Origin: Sanderia malayensis
Lineage: Eukaryota > Cnidaria > Scyphozoa > Semaeostomeae > Pelagiidae
Direction of reading: 5' to 3'
NCBI GenBank assembly: GCA_013076295.1
Contig: RQOL01000876.1
Coordinates: forward strand, 496,001-560,000
DNA length: 64,000 nucleotides
In this document: positions 53,601 through 63,319 of the stretch, piece by piece
Layout: each line of letters begins with the position of its first letter
Numbering within the stretch: position 1 is the first letter of the stretch
Translations under genes and position numbers: made by a program
Notes under the pieces: model-generated
What the model was told of the DNA's origin: nothing
The model's database searches: none
The model's input: the letters and a program-made list of their open reading frames with translations, nothing else

Positions 53601-54464
53601 ATATTGATTTCAACACTCAAAAGAGAACTCAAGCAAGAAACGACTTTGAAAAAGATCTGTTCAAACTGATGAACAATTCTGTGTTTGGAAAGACGATGGA
53701 AAACGTAAGAAATCATCGACGTTTTGAAATCTGCACAGATGGTATAGTCCTGAGAAGATGGGTCAGAAATCCAAAGTTCTATGGAGTAATTGAAATTAAT
53801 GAAGATACACTTTTGGTAGAGAAAAAGATTGGGAAAGTTAAACTCAACAAGCCAATGTATGTTGGTTTCAGCATATTAGATATTAGCAAGACATTGATGT
53901 ATGATTTCCACTACAACTTTGCAAAACCAAACCTTCCAAACGTTCAACTATGCTACATGGATACTGATAGCTTCATCTATGACATACCAATGTCTCAAGA
54001 TCAAGTTAACAGAGTATTGAAAGATCATGAAGATGGATTCGATTTCAGCAACTATGATAAAGAACATCCAAATTACTCTGTAAGAAACAAGAAAGTTATT
54101 GGGAAAATGAAAGATGAGCTCGGTGGTGGGAAAATGATAGAATTCGTCGGATTGAGATCGAAGATGTATAGCCTCAGAATCGATGATGGGCAAACAATCA
54201 AAAGAGCGAAAGGAATTAAAAAAATGTGGTAAAGAAGCAAATAAAGCATGAAGATTACCTAGATTGCTGAAAGAACAGCAAACCTATTCACACAGGCAGC
54301 GTAATATTGAATCACACAATCATACCATCTACACAACAGAAAGAACAAAGAAATCGCTGAGCTCTTTTGATGATAAGAGATACATTCTTGATAATGGTTT
54401 TAACACACTGCCATATGGGCATTATTTGCAAGAAAATGCGCAAGCTGCTGAAGAAAGATACTGA
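50690..54464 (+). pseudogene. Protein-primed DNA polymerase B with N-terminal C2H2 finger (frameshifted)
   Basis: Pieces in order: C2H2 finger (CYQCGKVFNRMANLMTHKRT plus H) and an N-terminal domain to 51163; NDDDKCFIWAILSALHP to 51636; a second finger-like FYCPLCLSS and the exonuclease I motif FIIYADTES to 51982; exonuclease II (FHNLKGYDMHHIL) and III (LKTDVLLLADIFESF) to 53129; then polymerase motifs LDANNLYGWAMS, LMNNSVFGKTMEN and YMDTDSF to 54232; and the tail SSFDDKRYILDNG to 54464. Motif order and overall length (roughly 1250 codons) fit Polinton polymerases. At least four frameshifts inactivate it. No in-frame ATG precedes the first finger; the ATG at 50694 is out of frame. Confidence 0.85.
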
Positions 54465-54519
54465 GAAAAAGACATTATTTGAACATTTCTAAACTAACTG
54501 AACATTTAAGTTTTCAACA

Positions 54520-54987
54520 TTATTTTAAACTATATCTTCTATTAACATAATTGTAAACATACAAATCATTACTTAACTTATCATTTACATTAAAATATTT
54601 ATTGATTAATGAGTTCATTGTAACGTTTTTTGTTCTATTAATGAGGAAGAACATGCAATGTTGTCCACAAGTCGCACTCTCATAGGATTGAACTTGAGTT
54701 TTATTGTAAGTAAGCTTGAACGGATGAATGAAGTTTTTAAATTCTTTCAGCATAGGAGGTTCACCAAACGAATCATAAAAATCCAAAACGCGATCATCGC
54801 TAATATAGACGGCTACCCAGTGAGTTCCTTTACCAGTAAAATTATCTTCATTGAAAATGAATGAGCAGGGCAGTGAATGCACATCGATGTTTTTGATTTC
54901 ATCTTTTCCAAATACACCATGGAAATAAGGTAGCTTTTCATGTTTCAGAAGTAAGTTATTGATTGTTATATCATCCATCATTACCAA
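54520..54987 (-). CDS. Adenain-type cysteine protease
   Basis: This intact 155-codon ORF contains GKGTHWVAVYI (catalytic His), RVLDFYDSFGEPP (Asp) and YESATCGQHCMFFL (Gln and Cys), the order His-Asp-Gln-Cys of adenovirus-type maturation proteases. Family knowledge: it cleaves capsid precursor proteins during virion maturation. Length is as expected for Polinton proteases. Its start overlaps the end of the capsid ORF at 54981-54987. It converges on the polymerase gene with a gap of about 55 bp. This is one of the few genes here that still look intact. Confidence 0.8.
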   Translation of the reverse strand: MVMMDDITINNLLLKHEKLPYFHGVFGKDEIKNIDVHSLPCSFIFNEDNFTGKGTHWVAVYISDDRVLDFYDSFGEPPMLKEFKNFIHPFKLTYNKTQVQSYESATCGQHCMFFLINRTKNVTMNSLINKYFNVNDKLSNDLYVYNYVNRRYSLK

Positions 54988-56290
54988 TCACGAATGATGT
55001 TTTTATGACTATCAATTTTAATTGTTCTGTCAAATTCTCCGAGAACAACAATATTCATCAAACTTACAACAGCCGTTGCAAAATTGATGCTTATTCTCAA
55101 GTTACCCTCTCTTTTAAGCAAGTATTGTTCATCTGCACAATTTCCCTTTGGTGTCAAGTCAAAACCATAAATTGCTGATCCTTGATTGAATCTCTCATAA
55201 TCAACCAGACTAGCTGAATTGCCCAGAGTAGTCAACAGACGGCTATAGGCATCGAAATAGTCATTATCATCATAATCCAATCTTAGAGGGGGAGTGACCT
55301 CTTGATTGTTAACAGTCACTTGAACGCCAGAAACTGATCCATGTACAAAGTTGAATGGGTTTTGTTCTGAAGATCCATTAAATGCAGAATTATCCACAAG
55401 AGCAAAAAACAATCTGTTTGGTACTTTTCCATTAAACACATTGTCTTGAACCCAGCTCGTTGTTGCAGCGGGGACCAAAAATTTGTCATATGGGGTTGAC
55501 AAAGAGGATAATGCTGGAGATTTCATCAGAGTCCTTTCAATTCCTTTCAATACTGCATCTTTAACGTGGATATGGCGAAGTATCAATTTCACTTCATAAA
55601 TGAAAAGCTGTGGAGATGTTCCAGTTTTGCTCATTAAACAAAACAAATTACTGTTGGGACTCAATCGCCATTGAAGACGTACGCCAGGTAGTAGGTATTT
55701 GAGTTGATTGCAAATGTTAACATGGGTTTTGTTAACACTTTGACTTTCTCGCTGTCGTCAAATGGCGCAGATCTTGTGTTCAATCCTTGATTTTTCGCTG
55801 ATGCCGTATTCGTTGGGTAAGCAGCATCTTCCTTACCTAGTGTGTCACTGGCCCAGTTTGTCATTTTCAAATAGTTTTCAGCTTTAGTTTCGTCAAACGA
55901 CAACATTGTTTCCAAGTAAGATTGGTATGCATACATCCCGTTTGCTTCTGTGACAGGGGTGTCATTCAAAACCAGCTCTATCTGCTTCCACATAGATTGA
56001 CCAATGTTATTTACTACTCCTACAAATTCTGCAGTTGTTTTTCCAATATCAGCTCCATTTGCTTTCTTAATAGCAAGAGTTGAGACGAAATAAGAATGAT
56101 TCAAATCAATCATATGATCTGGCTGGGCAGGAATGTCAAACACAACAGTCTGCTTTGAGGAATTGAGAGCAGCAGTTTGTGGAAAATACTCAACATCTTT
56201 AAAATAATCAACATCGCTTTGAACTATCGGTGTACTGAATAAATCTAAACTCTCACTAGGGCACTCAGTATATTCTGTTTTTATACTCAT
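54981..56290 (-). pseudogene. Major capsid protein (double jelly-roll), one frameshift
   Basis: The N-terminal frame (56290-55661) starts MSIKTEYTECPSESLDLFST and contains FDIPAQPDHMIDLNHSYF and NNIGQSMWKQIELVLNDTPV. The C-terminal frame (55664-54981) contains NRLFFALVDNSAFNGSSEQN, PFNFVHGSVSGVQVTVNNQE and LRISINFATAVVSLMNIVVL. These are the layout and motifs of Polinton major capsid proteins, about 430 residues in all. The two frames are out of step near 55690-55735, so a single small indel splits the gene. Family knowledge: trimers of this protein build the icosahedral shell. Confidence 0.8.
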
Positions 56291-56394
56291 TGTAACAATT
56301 TCTTCTTCAGCAGTTTCTTCAACAAATTTTTTCTCAAATCTGGACGCTTTGCTTTAGGCTTCTTGCTCTTATTTGGCATGAAGATCCCTCTCAT
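56287..56394 (-). CDS. Small basic ORF upstream of the capsid gene
   Basis: From ATG 56394 it reads MRGIFMPNKSKKPKAKRP and continues with DLRKNLLKKLLKKKLLQ, 35 residues. Its TGA overlaps the capsid ATG as ATGA (56287-56290), a compact viral arrangement. An open frame further upstream (EALSKKQPATGRKSRSRPKR) suggests it may be the end of a longer basic protein whose frame is broken. Such Lys/Arg-rich peptides resemble core proteins of adenovirus-like particles, but no family was recognised. Confidence 0.4.
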   Translation of the reverse strand: MRGIFMPNKSKKPKAKRPDLRKNLLKKLLKKKLLQ

Positions 56395-56458
56395 GGTGCT
56401 TTCTTTTATAGTTCTTTTAGGACGGCTCCTTGATTTCCTACCAGTGGCAGGCTGCTTC

Positions 56459-56812
56459 TTACTGAGAGCGCTTCTTGGCAGGTGGTTTTTTTGCTTTTTT
56501 TACGACATTTACAATTTCTTCAGTAGCTTTTCTTTTAATTCCTCTCATAGAAGATTGTGCGGTATCTTTCATAACATTTTTAACATTTTCACCCGCTAAC
56601 ACTCGATCAACCGCCTTTTCTCCAAAATCTTTTAAAACAGGAAGTATAACTTTTTTTGTAGATTTTAGTCCTTGCTTTTTCAAAACTGGTATTGCAGCTT
56701 TAACAGCTCTTTTGAAAATAGACCCAGCTTTCTTGAAAATAGTACCTACTCCTCTCCCACGCTGGGAAGCATAGAAATATGGAGTTGATTTGTAAATTGG
56801 AAAATCATACAT
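56459..56812 (-). CDS. Basic minor virion protein (adenovirus pVI/pX-like in character)
   Basis: The 117-residue ORF starts MYDFPIYKSTPYFYASQRGR, then has GVGTIFKKAGSIFKRAVKAA and a strongly basic C terminus (VVKKAKKPPAKKRSQ). The amphipathic helix after a Gly-rich turn plus the basic tail is typical of minor capsid or core proteins that the adenain protease trims in related viruses. Assignment is by character and position between structural genes, not by a specific motif. Its start overlaps the end of the next ORF upstream (56805-57194). Confidence 0.5.
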   Translation of the reverse strand: MYDFPIYKSTPYFYASQRGRGVGTIFKKAGSIFKRAVKAAIPVLKKQGLKSTKKVILPVLKDFGEKAVDRVLAGENVKNVMKDTAQSSMRGIKRKATEEIVNVVKKAKKPPAKKRSQ

Positions 56813-57849
56813 GCTTTCTTCTAAAATGTAGCAAGAATGTTGTCTTTGTCTTGTAAAATTGTATATCTTTTCCTAGCTCGTTGTAGACTTTTATAGTAAA
56901 TTCGTTTATGTCGTTGTACAGCAACGGATAGTAGAACAGATTTTCAAATTCTACAAAATTCAGCACATGTTTGTTAATCTTCAATGGAATGAAACGCAAC
57001 AATGGTGTGCTAATTTTTCCGACTACACGGTAGTCTAGCATGGAGCAATATATAAACATATTCTTCCCTTCTGCGTTGACTTGGAAATCTTGATCACCAG
57101 TCACATCAGTTGTTCTTTCGATAGCCTTGAATGTATGATTTGATAGTAATCCAATAGGTGGATCTAGACTATTGTAAACGGGCAAGGTGTCCATCTCACA
57201 TCTCTATAATAAATTATTTATATTGCGACTATATTCCTGCACATCTTCAACAAAACCAAACAATTTACATAAATCTTTTCCCATTGCAATTCTTTTGCAT
57301 ACTTTGGAAATGTTATCTTGACTTTTGAATCCACAATTGAAAACTCTGGTCCACCTTCATAAGGTAAACCTAAATCAGTTACATACTCTTTCAGTTCCCC
57401 TCTTGTTTTTTTACGTTTTCATTGAAAATTGCAACGATTTCTCTCATTGTGAATTTTTTAATAGTATCTCCACTCGAGATTTCATCATAGAAGTCGCGAT
57501 ATTGTATCCATCTCTCAGGTTTATCTGCTGCTTGATTCCATTTTTTCGTATATTCATTACTTGACGCTACTCTCACATTTAACTCATCAAAGCCAACCTT
57601 ATCAGTGCCAAGTTGCATCAATCCACACATTTTCCAACTATTGTAAACACCATGTTTAAATTGAGCAGGATCAAATACAAGTCTATCACTCAGCTCATAG
57701 ATCATTTCTACCAGCGCCACTTCCCATTTTCCATGTAAATGTAATTGTTCTTTAAGTTTTATTTTTCCATCAGAATCAGTAGGACATGTGAGGTAAAAAT
57801 CATTAATCATCTTTAACGAATGATAAATCAATTTGACAATTTTCTTCAA
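56805..57849 (-). pseudogene. Provirus structural protein, copy A (split)
   Basis: The N-terminal frame (57849-57391) has MINDFYLTCPTDSDGKIKLK, then EQLHLHGKWEVALVEMIYEL. The C-terminal frame (57194-56805) has GKNMFIYCSMLDYRVVGKIS, PLLRFIPLKIN and INEFTIKVYNELGKDIQFYK. I recognise the combination (FYLTxPS... L.G.WEVAL.E ... IYC.. V..PLLR ... F.I.V.NE.G) from Polinton proteins of unknown or minor-capsid/fibre role. The middle (57195-57390) is broken. A paralogue (copy B) follows at 58173-59195. Confidence 0.5.
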
Positions 57850-58165
57850 ATTTATCTGATATATCTTCCAGAGTTTCCCAGTTGATAATTTTAATATCGA
57901 ATGATTTTATGTTAGATCTTGTTACTCTATACGTTGCTGGATTTATAGTTGATCTGTGAATTGATTTTGAATCGTCAATAACTAGCCCCAATAGAGGAAC
58001 AGCATCCTTACTTATAATGAAATTGCAACAAACAGCAAACACTTTTTCACTCTCATCTTTTTCTTTTTTATTTAATGTACAAGCAATCATACTACATTTC
58101 CAATTAGTATCCACTGGAAGTGGATTATCAAAATTTACATGTCTATTATTTAGTGTCACATTCAT
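57803..58165 (-). CDS. Uncharacterised provirus protein
   Basis: The 120-residue ORF starts MNVTLNNRHVNFDNPLPVDT, includes KVFAVCCNFIISKDAVPLLG and ends EDISDKFEENCQIDLSFVKD. It overlaps the start of copy A by 47 nt. It is beta-rich in appearance, with no motif I can name. Its position between two structural-protein paralogues suggests a virion role. Confidence 0.4.
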   Translation of the reverse strand: MNVTLNNRHVNFDNPLPVDTNWKCSMIACTLNKKEKDESEKVFAVCCNFIISKDAVPLLGLVIDDSKSIHRSTINPATYRVTRSNIKSFDIKIINWETLEDISDKFEENCQIDLSFVKDD

Positions 58166-58172
58166 ATTACTG

Positions 58173-59195
58173 GCCTAATTCGAACGGTCAGTGATGTTTC
58201 TCCAATATACTGCTTTGCGGAATAGAGAGATGTTAATTTTATAGGATTTCCATCATCATCTACCAATTTTATTTGAATTTGTTGAAACTGCAGCCTCTCC
58301 AGTGGTGTGTAAATTATATTCTTTGGAGCGTAATATCTAACATATGTATCAGATCTGTATCGTAAAATGCTAGTTTTCTCAAAACTCTTCGTTTGTTAAC
58401 ACCTCCAAGATAGTTGCTTTCCAATAGATCACATTCTACATTTATAGAAGTATGTTCATTTAGATGAACACCGTCCTTTATTCTGCTTAAGCAGTTTATC
58501 TTTCCTCCAGTCAGCGAGTCACCATCTGCCTTCCTTTTGTAAACAATCAGTTTCATTGTTTGACTGGATTGTATACTATCAGAAGTCTTATAGTGAAAGT
58601 ATTTGACTATTGAGCCATTTGGTAAAGTGTGGGTGACCAGATCTTCTAAACCAAGAAAATGTGCCAAAGGTCTTGAAAATGTTATTAAAAGTGCACTAGT
58701 ATATCTTCCGTCTTTTACCTCCATGAGTTGCAAAGCCTAATGTTTTCAAATCATCTTTCATTTCAAACTGTATCTTTCCATCAATTAATGATACTGATAA
58801 CATGTTTTTTAATATGTATCCAAATTCAGGGAAATCCAAGACTCTATCATTGAAAAGTCTTTGAATTCATAATACATCAGAGTATTATCACGGGTTTCGA
58901 TAATTTCTTTATCAAGACGGATTTTTTCATAGAAAAAACCATCTGTACCCTAAGAAATCAATTTTCCATCTTCATCGGTAATAGTCACATACTCGTTAGA
59001 AATTGAAAACCAGTATTGATCATGTAATGATTTTTCTCCTCTATCTGGCAGCGTCATTTGTAGTAATGCCATTTCCCATTTTCTTTTATTGTTTAATTGA
59101 AAAACGTGAGGTAAATCAACTGTGAAATCTACTAGTTTTAATCTATCAGTAACAAATCCCGAAGGAAGAACCAAGTCAAATTCTTCATCAATCAT
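58173..59195 (-). pseudogene. Provirus structural protein, copy B (split)
   Basis: The N-terminal frame (59195-58950) has FDLVLPSGFVTDRLKLVDFT, then LNNKRKWEMALLQMTLPD, matching the L...WEVAL.E start of copy A. The middle (58733-58314) has SALLITFSRPLAHFLGLEDL and YFHYKTSDSIQSSQTMKLIV. The end, in another frame, has YTPLERLQFQQIQIKLVDDD and GETSLTVRIRP, matching the C terminus of copy A (F.I.V...G..I). A stop at 58950 and a frameshift near 58340 break it. Its ATG overlaps the integrase stop at 59192-59195. Confidence 0.5.
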
Positions 59196-60423
59196 ATTGT
59201 CTCTAATTGACTTTCAGCTACCCACTCATCAAACTGGGGAGGATAACCTCTCCACTTGATTAAATAGAAGTTTTTACCTCTTTTTTTCTTAGTTTCCAAC
59301 ACTTGCTCGACGACGAAGGTTTTTGGAAGATACACATGTTGTAGCTCCTCTTTATAGAAGCGATCATCTATCTCTTCATCTTGGAGATCTTCAATTTTAT
59401 ACATTACTGGATACCTTTCTTTAAATACTTTGCTAATCTTGAATATTTCTTCAGTATGATTTTGTAAATAACCTTTCTTAAACATTCTCTTCTTCAAACT
59501 CAGTCTTACATAATCTCCAATTTTAAAGATCTTTTTATTTTTTTTAGTTTCTTTTTTAAACAGCTTTTTGCTCACATTGTTTGGATAACTTCAGAAGGTC
59601 TCATACCAATAGATCTATGATAGGTATTGTTGTAAGAATCAACAAAATCTTTTAGATTATCAATATATCTTAACGTGTTTTTAGCTGTGAAGTATCTATA
59701 CATTCTTCCTTTAAGTGTTCTATTGAATCTTTCCACAATTGCTGCCTTTACATAATTATTTGCAGTGTACAAATCGATATCGTTTTTCTTAAGCAAAGCT
59801 TGAAATTCTTTGTTTAAAAACTCAGTACCTTTATCAGATCGTACCTTTTTGGGCTTTCTTTCCAATAAAATTTCTTTAAAAGCATCGACAATTTCTTTAA
59901 TGTCTTGGATGTACTATTTGTATTGACCGATATATGTACTCAAACAAGACATCAAGCTTGAATCATTAACAATCACAACTGAATTTATCATAGGGATACA
60001 GGGTATTTACAGGATTACAAATATCATGTGACATACATACATTACTTATTTACATAATTTATTACTGAACATTACAATTTCTTTTGCTGTTTTTCTTTTC
60101 AGAGGCTTTACCCAAGCATACTTGCTAAAAGTATCAATACAGCATAATAGAAATGTAATGTTGTTGTTTTCTTTTTTCAAATATGCCATATCAACAAGAT
60201 CGCATTCCCATAAATAATCAATGTTATTAGTTAGTATCCGCTCACGTTTAAAGTTCCTCCTACTTGGTCTGTGCAATGAATATGCAAGACTAGTTTTACT
60301 CCACTCTTTAACATCTTTTCTCGTTAGATTAGGAATTACTTTTTTAAATTCCCTATATGCTTTATCTAAACCTCCAAGAGAACCCGGAACAGAAGGATCA
60401 GAATATAACTTTTCTAGATTCAT
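59192..60423 (-). pseudogene. Retroviral-type integrase with C-terminal chromodomain, interrupted
   Basis: The N-terminal frame (60423-60046) starts MNLEKLYSDPSVPGSLGGLD and reaches YLWECDLVDMAYLKKE (first catalytic Asp), then KRKTAKEIV. A 175-bp insertion follows. The frame resumes with KEIVDAF and KKVRSDKGTEFLNKEFQALL (second Asp), then VKAAIVERFNRTLKG (Glu), ending at 59572. The C-terminal frame (59575-59192) has KIGDYVRLSLKKRMF and a chromodomain (FVVEQVLETKKKRGKNFYLI, KWRGYPPQFDEWVAESQLE). This is the Polinton integrase layout. Besides the insertion there is a frameshift at the 59572/59575 junction. Confidence 0.8.
59888..60084. mobile_element. 175-bp insertion in the integrase with 11-bp flanking repeat
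   Basis: ACAATTTCTTT occurs at 59888-59898 and 60074-60084, and the integrase protein repeats KEIV across the two copies. The 175 bp between (59899-60073) are unrelated to integrase. They look like a small insertion with target-site duplication, perhaps a SINE-like or retroposed piece; no poly(A) or RNA promoter was recognised. Confidence 0.6.
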
Positions 60424-60650
60424 AACAAATCAATTAATATTTCTAACAATTTATCATTTATAGAGTTTTTCTTCCGTCGTCTGTATGTTCTTTTCCTTTT
60501 ACCACCTGATAGACGCTTTTTAGGCTTTCTTCCTTTATTTATGATCTTTTTGGGCTTTTTCTTCGCCGGTTCATCAACAGTTGGAAATGATTCGCTAGGT
60601 TGTATGATTATCTTTTCAAAAGAAGTCATTTTTGCTGTTTTCATAAACAT
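60420..60650 (-). CDS. Small basic provirus protein
   Basis: The 76-residue ORF starts MFMKTAKMTSFEKIIIQPSE. It has a PAKKKPKKIINKGRKPKKRL and KRKRTYRRRKK stretch resembling a DNA-condensing or nuclear-localisation segment, and ends NDKLLEILIDLL. Its stop overlaps the integrase ATG by four bases. A second possible start is the Met at residue 8. Function unknown; a core or DNA-binding role would fit the charge. Confidence 0.45.
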   Translation of the reverse strand: MFMKTAKMTSFEKIIIQPSESFPTVDEPAKKKPKKIINKGRKPKKRLSGGKRKRTYRRRKKNSINDKLLEILIDLL

Positions 60651-60658
60651 ATAGATGG

Positions 60659-61331
60659 CTATTTATAACCTTTTTTAGACTTGTACACCGCCACGGGAGC
60701 TTCATGAGGGAAAATATTTGTTCGAAATCTCATATCTTCATTCATTGATTGGGTGAAATCACAGAGTAGATATCCATACATTCTTGCTGTTGCATCATTA
60801 TAAATGTCAAGAAATGTTTTAGGAGATGCAGGCATGATTTGTCGTGCGAGAAATCTAATTGACTTCTATCTCTAGGATTTTGAAAAGAACTTGATATTGA
60901 GTATTGAGAGCCGAATTTCTCATTTCCGTTCCTCTTGGGAAAGGATTTTGCATCATAACAATAACATTAATGTTGAGATGAGATCTTCCTTTTGTGAACA
61001 ATTTTCCCAAATCTTTGAAGTTTGCAATTTCATGCATTAGATCATCAACAACAATAGTTAATCTTTTGTCTGACCTCTCGATTTCTTCGTACAAGTTTTC
61101 AGGTAATTCAGTAATAAATCTACAATTCCCAACAAAACTTTTTTTAATACGCTCAAATAGCTCTGGCTGGTTCGTTCCTGAGATCCACATGAGATTGGGA
61201 TATTGCCTGCCATCATCGATTATATTATTATAATTTTTAAATAGATTTTCTACCCAAGTAGTTTTGCCGCTTCCGCTTACTACAGATAAAATCAGAGAAA
61301 AAGGTGCTTTAAATCTCAAGTCATAACTCAT
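60659..61331 (-). pseudogene. FtsK/HerA-type packaging ATPase, one frameshift near the end
   Basis: The frame starts MSYDLRFKAPFSLILSVVSG and has Walker A (SGSGKTTW) and Walker B (LTIVVDDLMHE). An arginine-finger-like segment follows (FTKGRSHLNINVIVMMQNPF, PRGTEMRNSA). The ORF stops at 60855, but a shifted frame continues SQLDFLARQIMPASPKTFLD to KSKKGYK at 60659, so about 220 residues were encoded. Family knowledge: this ATPase pumps the genome into the capsid. The break lies in a run of A near 60880. Confidence 0.75.
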
Positions 61332-61443
61332 ATTTATAACAAATTTAGAACGTCTCTTTACAACAATAACTAACCTCTATTTATAACAATTTCTAGAACA
61401 AATAACTAACAACTATTTTTAACATAAATAATGTTCATAAAAC

Positions 61444-61662
61444 TTAAACAAACGGTGTGACTAAATTGTTTATAATCCTGTTCAATATCTGTAGCAAATA
61501 TACGGATGTAGAGAGGTTTGTATGTGATAATTCATCATACAGATTTCCGACATTGGATTTGATTGTTTGAGTTAGACGTCCATTCTTGTTAGAGGCAGCT
61601 TGAACAGCAAATGATGTCTTGATTAGGCCCTCTTCATTTCTAACTTCGTAAATTCCTGCCAT
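61444..61662 (-). CDS. Small unknown protein under the heat-shock-element promoter
   Basis: This 72-residue ORF starts MAGIYEVRNEEGLIKTSFAV, continues QAASNKNGRLTQTIKSNVGN and ends with a hydrophobic ILNRIINNLVTPFV. No family recognised. On the minus strand TTTATATACAT (TATA, 61751-61764) lies about 90 bp upstream. The GAA/TTC arrays lie directly behind it, so this looks like the first gene of the minus-strand transcript. Confidence 0.5.
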   Translation of the reverse strand: MAGIYEVRNEEGLIKTSFAVQAASNKNGRLTQTIKSNVGNLYDELSHTNLSTSVYLLQILNRIINNLVTPFV

Positions 61663-61749
61663 GATTCTTCAGTGATTCTTTAGTGATTTTTTAAGCTCTG
61701 CACTCTTCAACAGTTCCGCACGACTGATTTGATTTAGCTTCAGACGTCT

Positions 61750-61960
61750 GTTTATGTATATAAATCAACCAATCAGATTGCAGAGATTTCTGCTTCTGGA
61801 AACTTCTGGAAACTTCTGAAAAATCTCTGTGATCTGATTGGCTGATAGCTTCTGGAAACTTCTGGAAGCTTCTGCTCCTGGAAACTTCTGGAAACTTCTG
61901 AAAAATCCCTGTGATCTGATTGGTTGATAGCTCCTGGAAACTTCTGGAAGCTTTCTATAT
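61750..61960 (-). promoter_or_regulatory. Minus-strand promoter with extended heat-shock-element arrays
   Basis: Reading away from the TATA box (61751-61764): CCAATCAGATTG, then TTCTGGAAACTTCTGGAAAC continuing as TTCTGAAA (61794-61821), a six-part GAA/TTC alternation with perfect 2-nt spacing. Further arrays lie at 61850-61872, 61880-61901 and 61934-61955, separated by CTGTGATCTGATTGGCTGAT, which holds an inverted CCAAT box. The array, CCAAT and TATA order mirrors the promoter at 50464-50664. Confidence 0.7.
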
Positions 61961-62074
61961 GATGTTAGAGTTTTTTCCGCTTATGTTTTTTTCTTTCCAC
62001 CACTTCGTAATCGCTTTTTACGCTTTCTTTTCACACCACCACCTCCTGCTAATTTTCTCGATTACATCATCGTT

Positions 62075-62175
62075 CGAATGTTCTAGAACCTTCTTCGAAG
62101 TTTCTAGTTATTATTGAAAGGTGGTGTTAGCATTCGAAGTTCGAATGTTCTAGAACTTTCTTTCGAAAGTGTTTG
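62075..62175. promoter_or_regulatory. Additional TTC/GAA cluster at the end of the Fic-like gene
   Basis: TTCTAGAACCTTC (about 62080-62092), TCGAAGTTTCTAG, and TTCTAGAACTTTCTTTCGAA (about 62149-62168) contain further three-part units, some imperfect. The last overlaps the stop codon of the Fic-like gene. Confidence 0.4.
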
Positions 62176-62700
62176 AGGTAAATTCTTCTACAATTTCTGC
62201 TTGAATTTTAATCATATCACTTAAAAGTTTATCCTGATTCCACTCTATTAAATCTCCAGTTAAATAATAATACAGCAACTTTGCCAACCTTCCATTTCCA
62301 TCAGGAAAAGGATGAATCCATAATAACAATGCTGTATATTCTATTGGATTATAGTAATGCTGCCTCTTATTAATTGGTTTAATAAAATTTCTCTCTGATC
62401 AGGTTTACAATATTCTATTATCTCTGTTTCACTCATGCGTGCATATCTTACACTATTTGCAAATTTACCATGATATTCAGGTAAAATAAATTCATGTGTT
62501 TCTTTTACCATGTCAGTGTCGATTGTAAATCGAGTAATGTAATTTCTACCAAGCACAACCTCTCTTATCGTTCTTAGATATACATAAGCATCCTCTAAAT
62601 TTGTCATGTTTATACATTCAACTTCACCTTCTGACTTTAAAATAGAATGCAACATCTTTCTTTCTACTTCATCAACATTAATTCTGTATACTTGATTCAT
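62150..62700 (-). pseudogene. Fic-domain protein, one frameshift
   Basis: The first frame (62700-62341) starts MNQVYRINVDEVERKMLHSI and includes LEDAYVYLRTIREVVLGRNY and LPEYHGKFANSVRYARMSET. After a shift near 62390 the frame continues HYYNPIEYTALLLW and then IHPFPDGNGRLAKLLYYYLT, ending at 62150. HPFPDGNGR is the full Fic catalytic signature (HxFx(D/E)GNGRxxR, with Lys or Leu in place of the last Arg). Family knowledge: Fic enzymes usually transfer AMP from ATP to hydroxyl side chains of target proteins. About 183 residues in all. The shift falls at an AGAGAG run. Not known to me as a standard Polinton gene. Confidence 0.75.
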
Positions 62701-62806
62701 TATGAATTATTCTCGAGCTCCTATCTCCACGAACTTCTTATTGGAAATGAGCTTTTTGTCTGAGATTTGTTCATCTATTTCTTTCAATTTTGTTCATTTA
62801 AAAATG

Positions 62807-63271
62807 TTAGGTTCTTACTCTTGCTATTTTTATAGATCTAGTCCCACTTTGTCTACCTTTCATATGCTTCTTTCGAACCAGCTTCCTTCGCATCCTCCGC
62901 TTTCGGCCGCCTTGCATTTTCCTCATAGCTGTGTCTAAACCATATCCAGCTGCAACGATTGCTCCACCTTTTGCAGCTTTCTTAGCACCTCTCAATGCCA
63001 TCTTCTTAACAGCTTGTTTACTAACTCGTTTTGCTATCGCTCTTCCACCCTGTCTTACAGCTTGTTTAATAGCTTGCCTAGCTGCTACACGAGCTATTGC
63101 GGAACCCATGTTTGTTGATTTCCTCTCTCCTCTCCTTTCACGTTTTCGTATTCTATCCCTTTTATACTTTCCTTCACCCGTCATTAGTTTAGTCGCTTCA
63201 ACTCCACCATCATCCTTCAACATATCGTCTATCAACATTGATGCTACAACACTTGCTGCTATACTAGCCAT
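62807..63271 (-). CDS. Basic Ala/Arg-rich provirus protein
   Basis: The 154-residue ORF starts MASIAASVVASMLIDDMLKD. It then has KYKRDRIRKRERRGERKST, a long amphipathic region of A/K/R repeats (RQAIKQAVRQGGRAIAKRVS), a Gly/Ala turn (GGAIVAAGYG) and a very basic end (GGRKRRMRRKLVRKKHMKGR). The composition resembles core or minor capsid proteins of adenovirus-like particles. No specific family motif was seen. It lies upstream of the Fic-like gene on the same strand. Confidence 0.5.
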   Translation of the reverse strand: MASIAASVVASMLIDDMLKDDGGVEATKLMTGEGKYKRDRIRKRERRGERKSTNMGSAIARVAARQAIKQAVRQGGRAIAKRVSKQAVKKMALRGAKKAAKGGAIVAAGYGLDTAMRKMQGGRKRRMRRKLVRKKHMKGRQSGTRSIKIARVRT

Positions 63272-63319
63272 GATTATATTATAGCTATTAAATTGTAGCG
63301 TTCTTCCTTCTTTTATAAT

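Noticed and set aside
59995..60015. TAGGGATACAGGGTAT, close to the I-SceI homing-endonuclease site
   Set aside because: It lacks one base of the 18-bp site and lies in a 175-bp insert without any endonuclease gene. A chance match is more likely.
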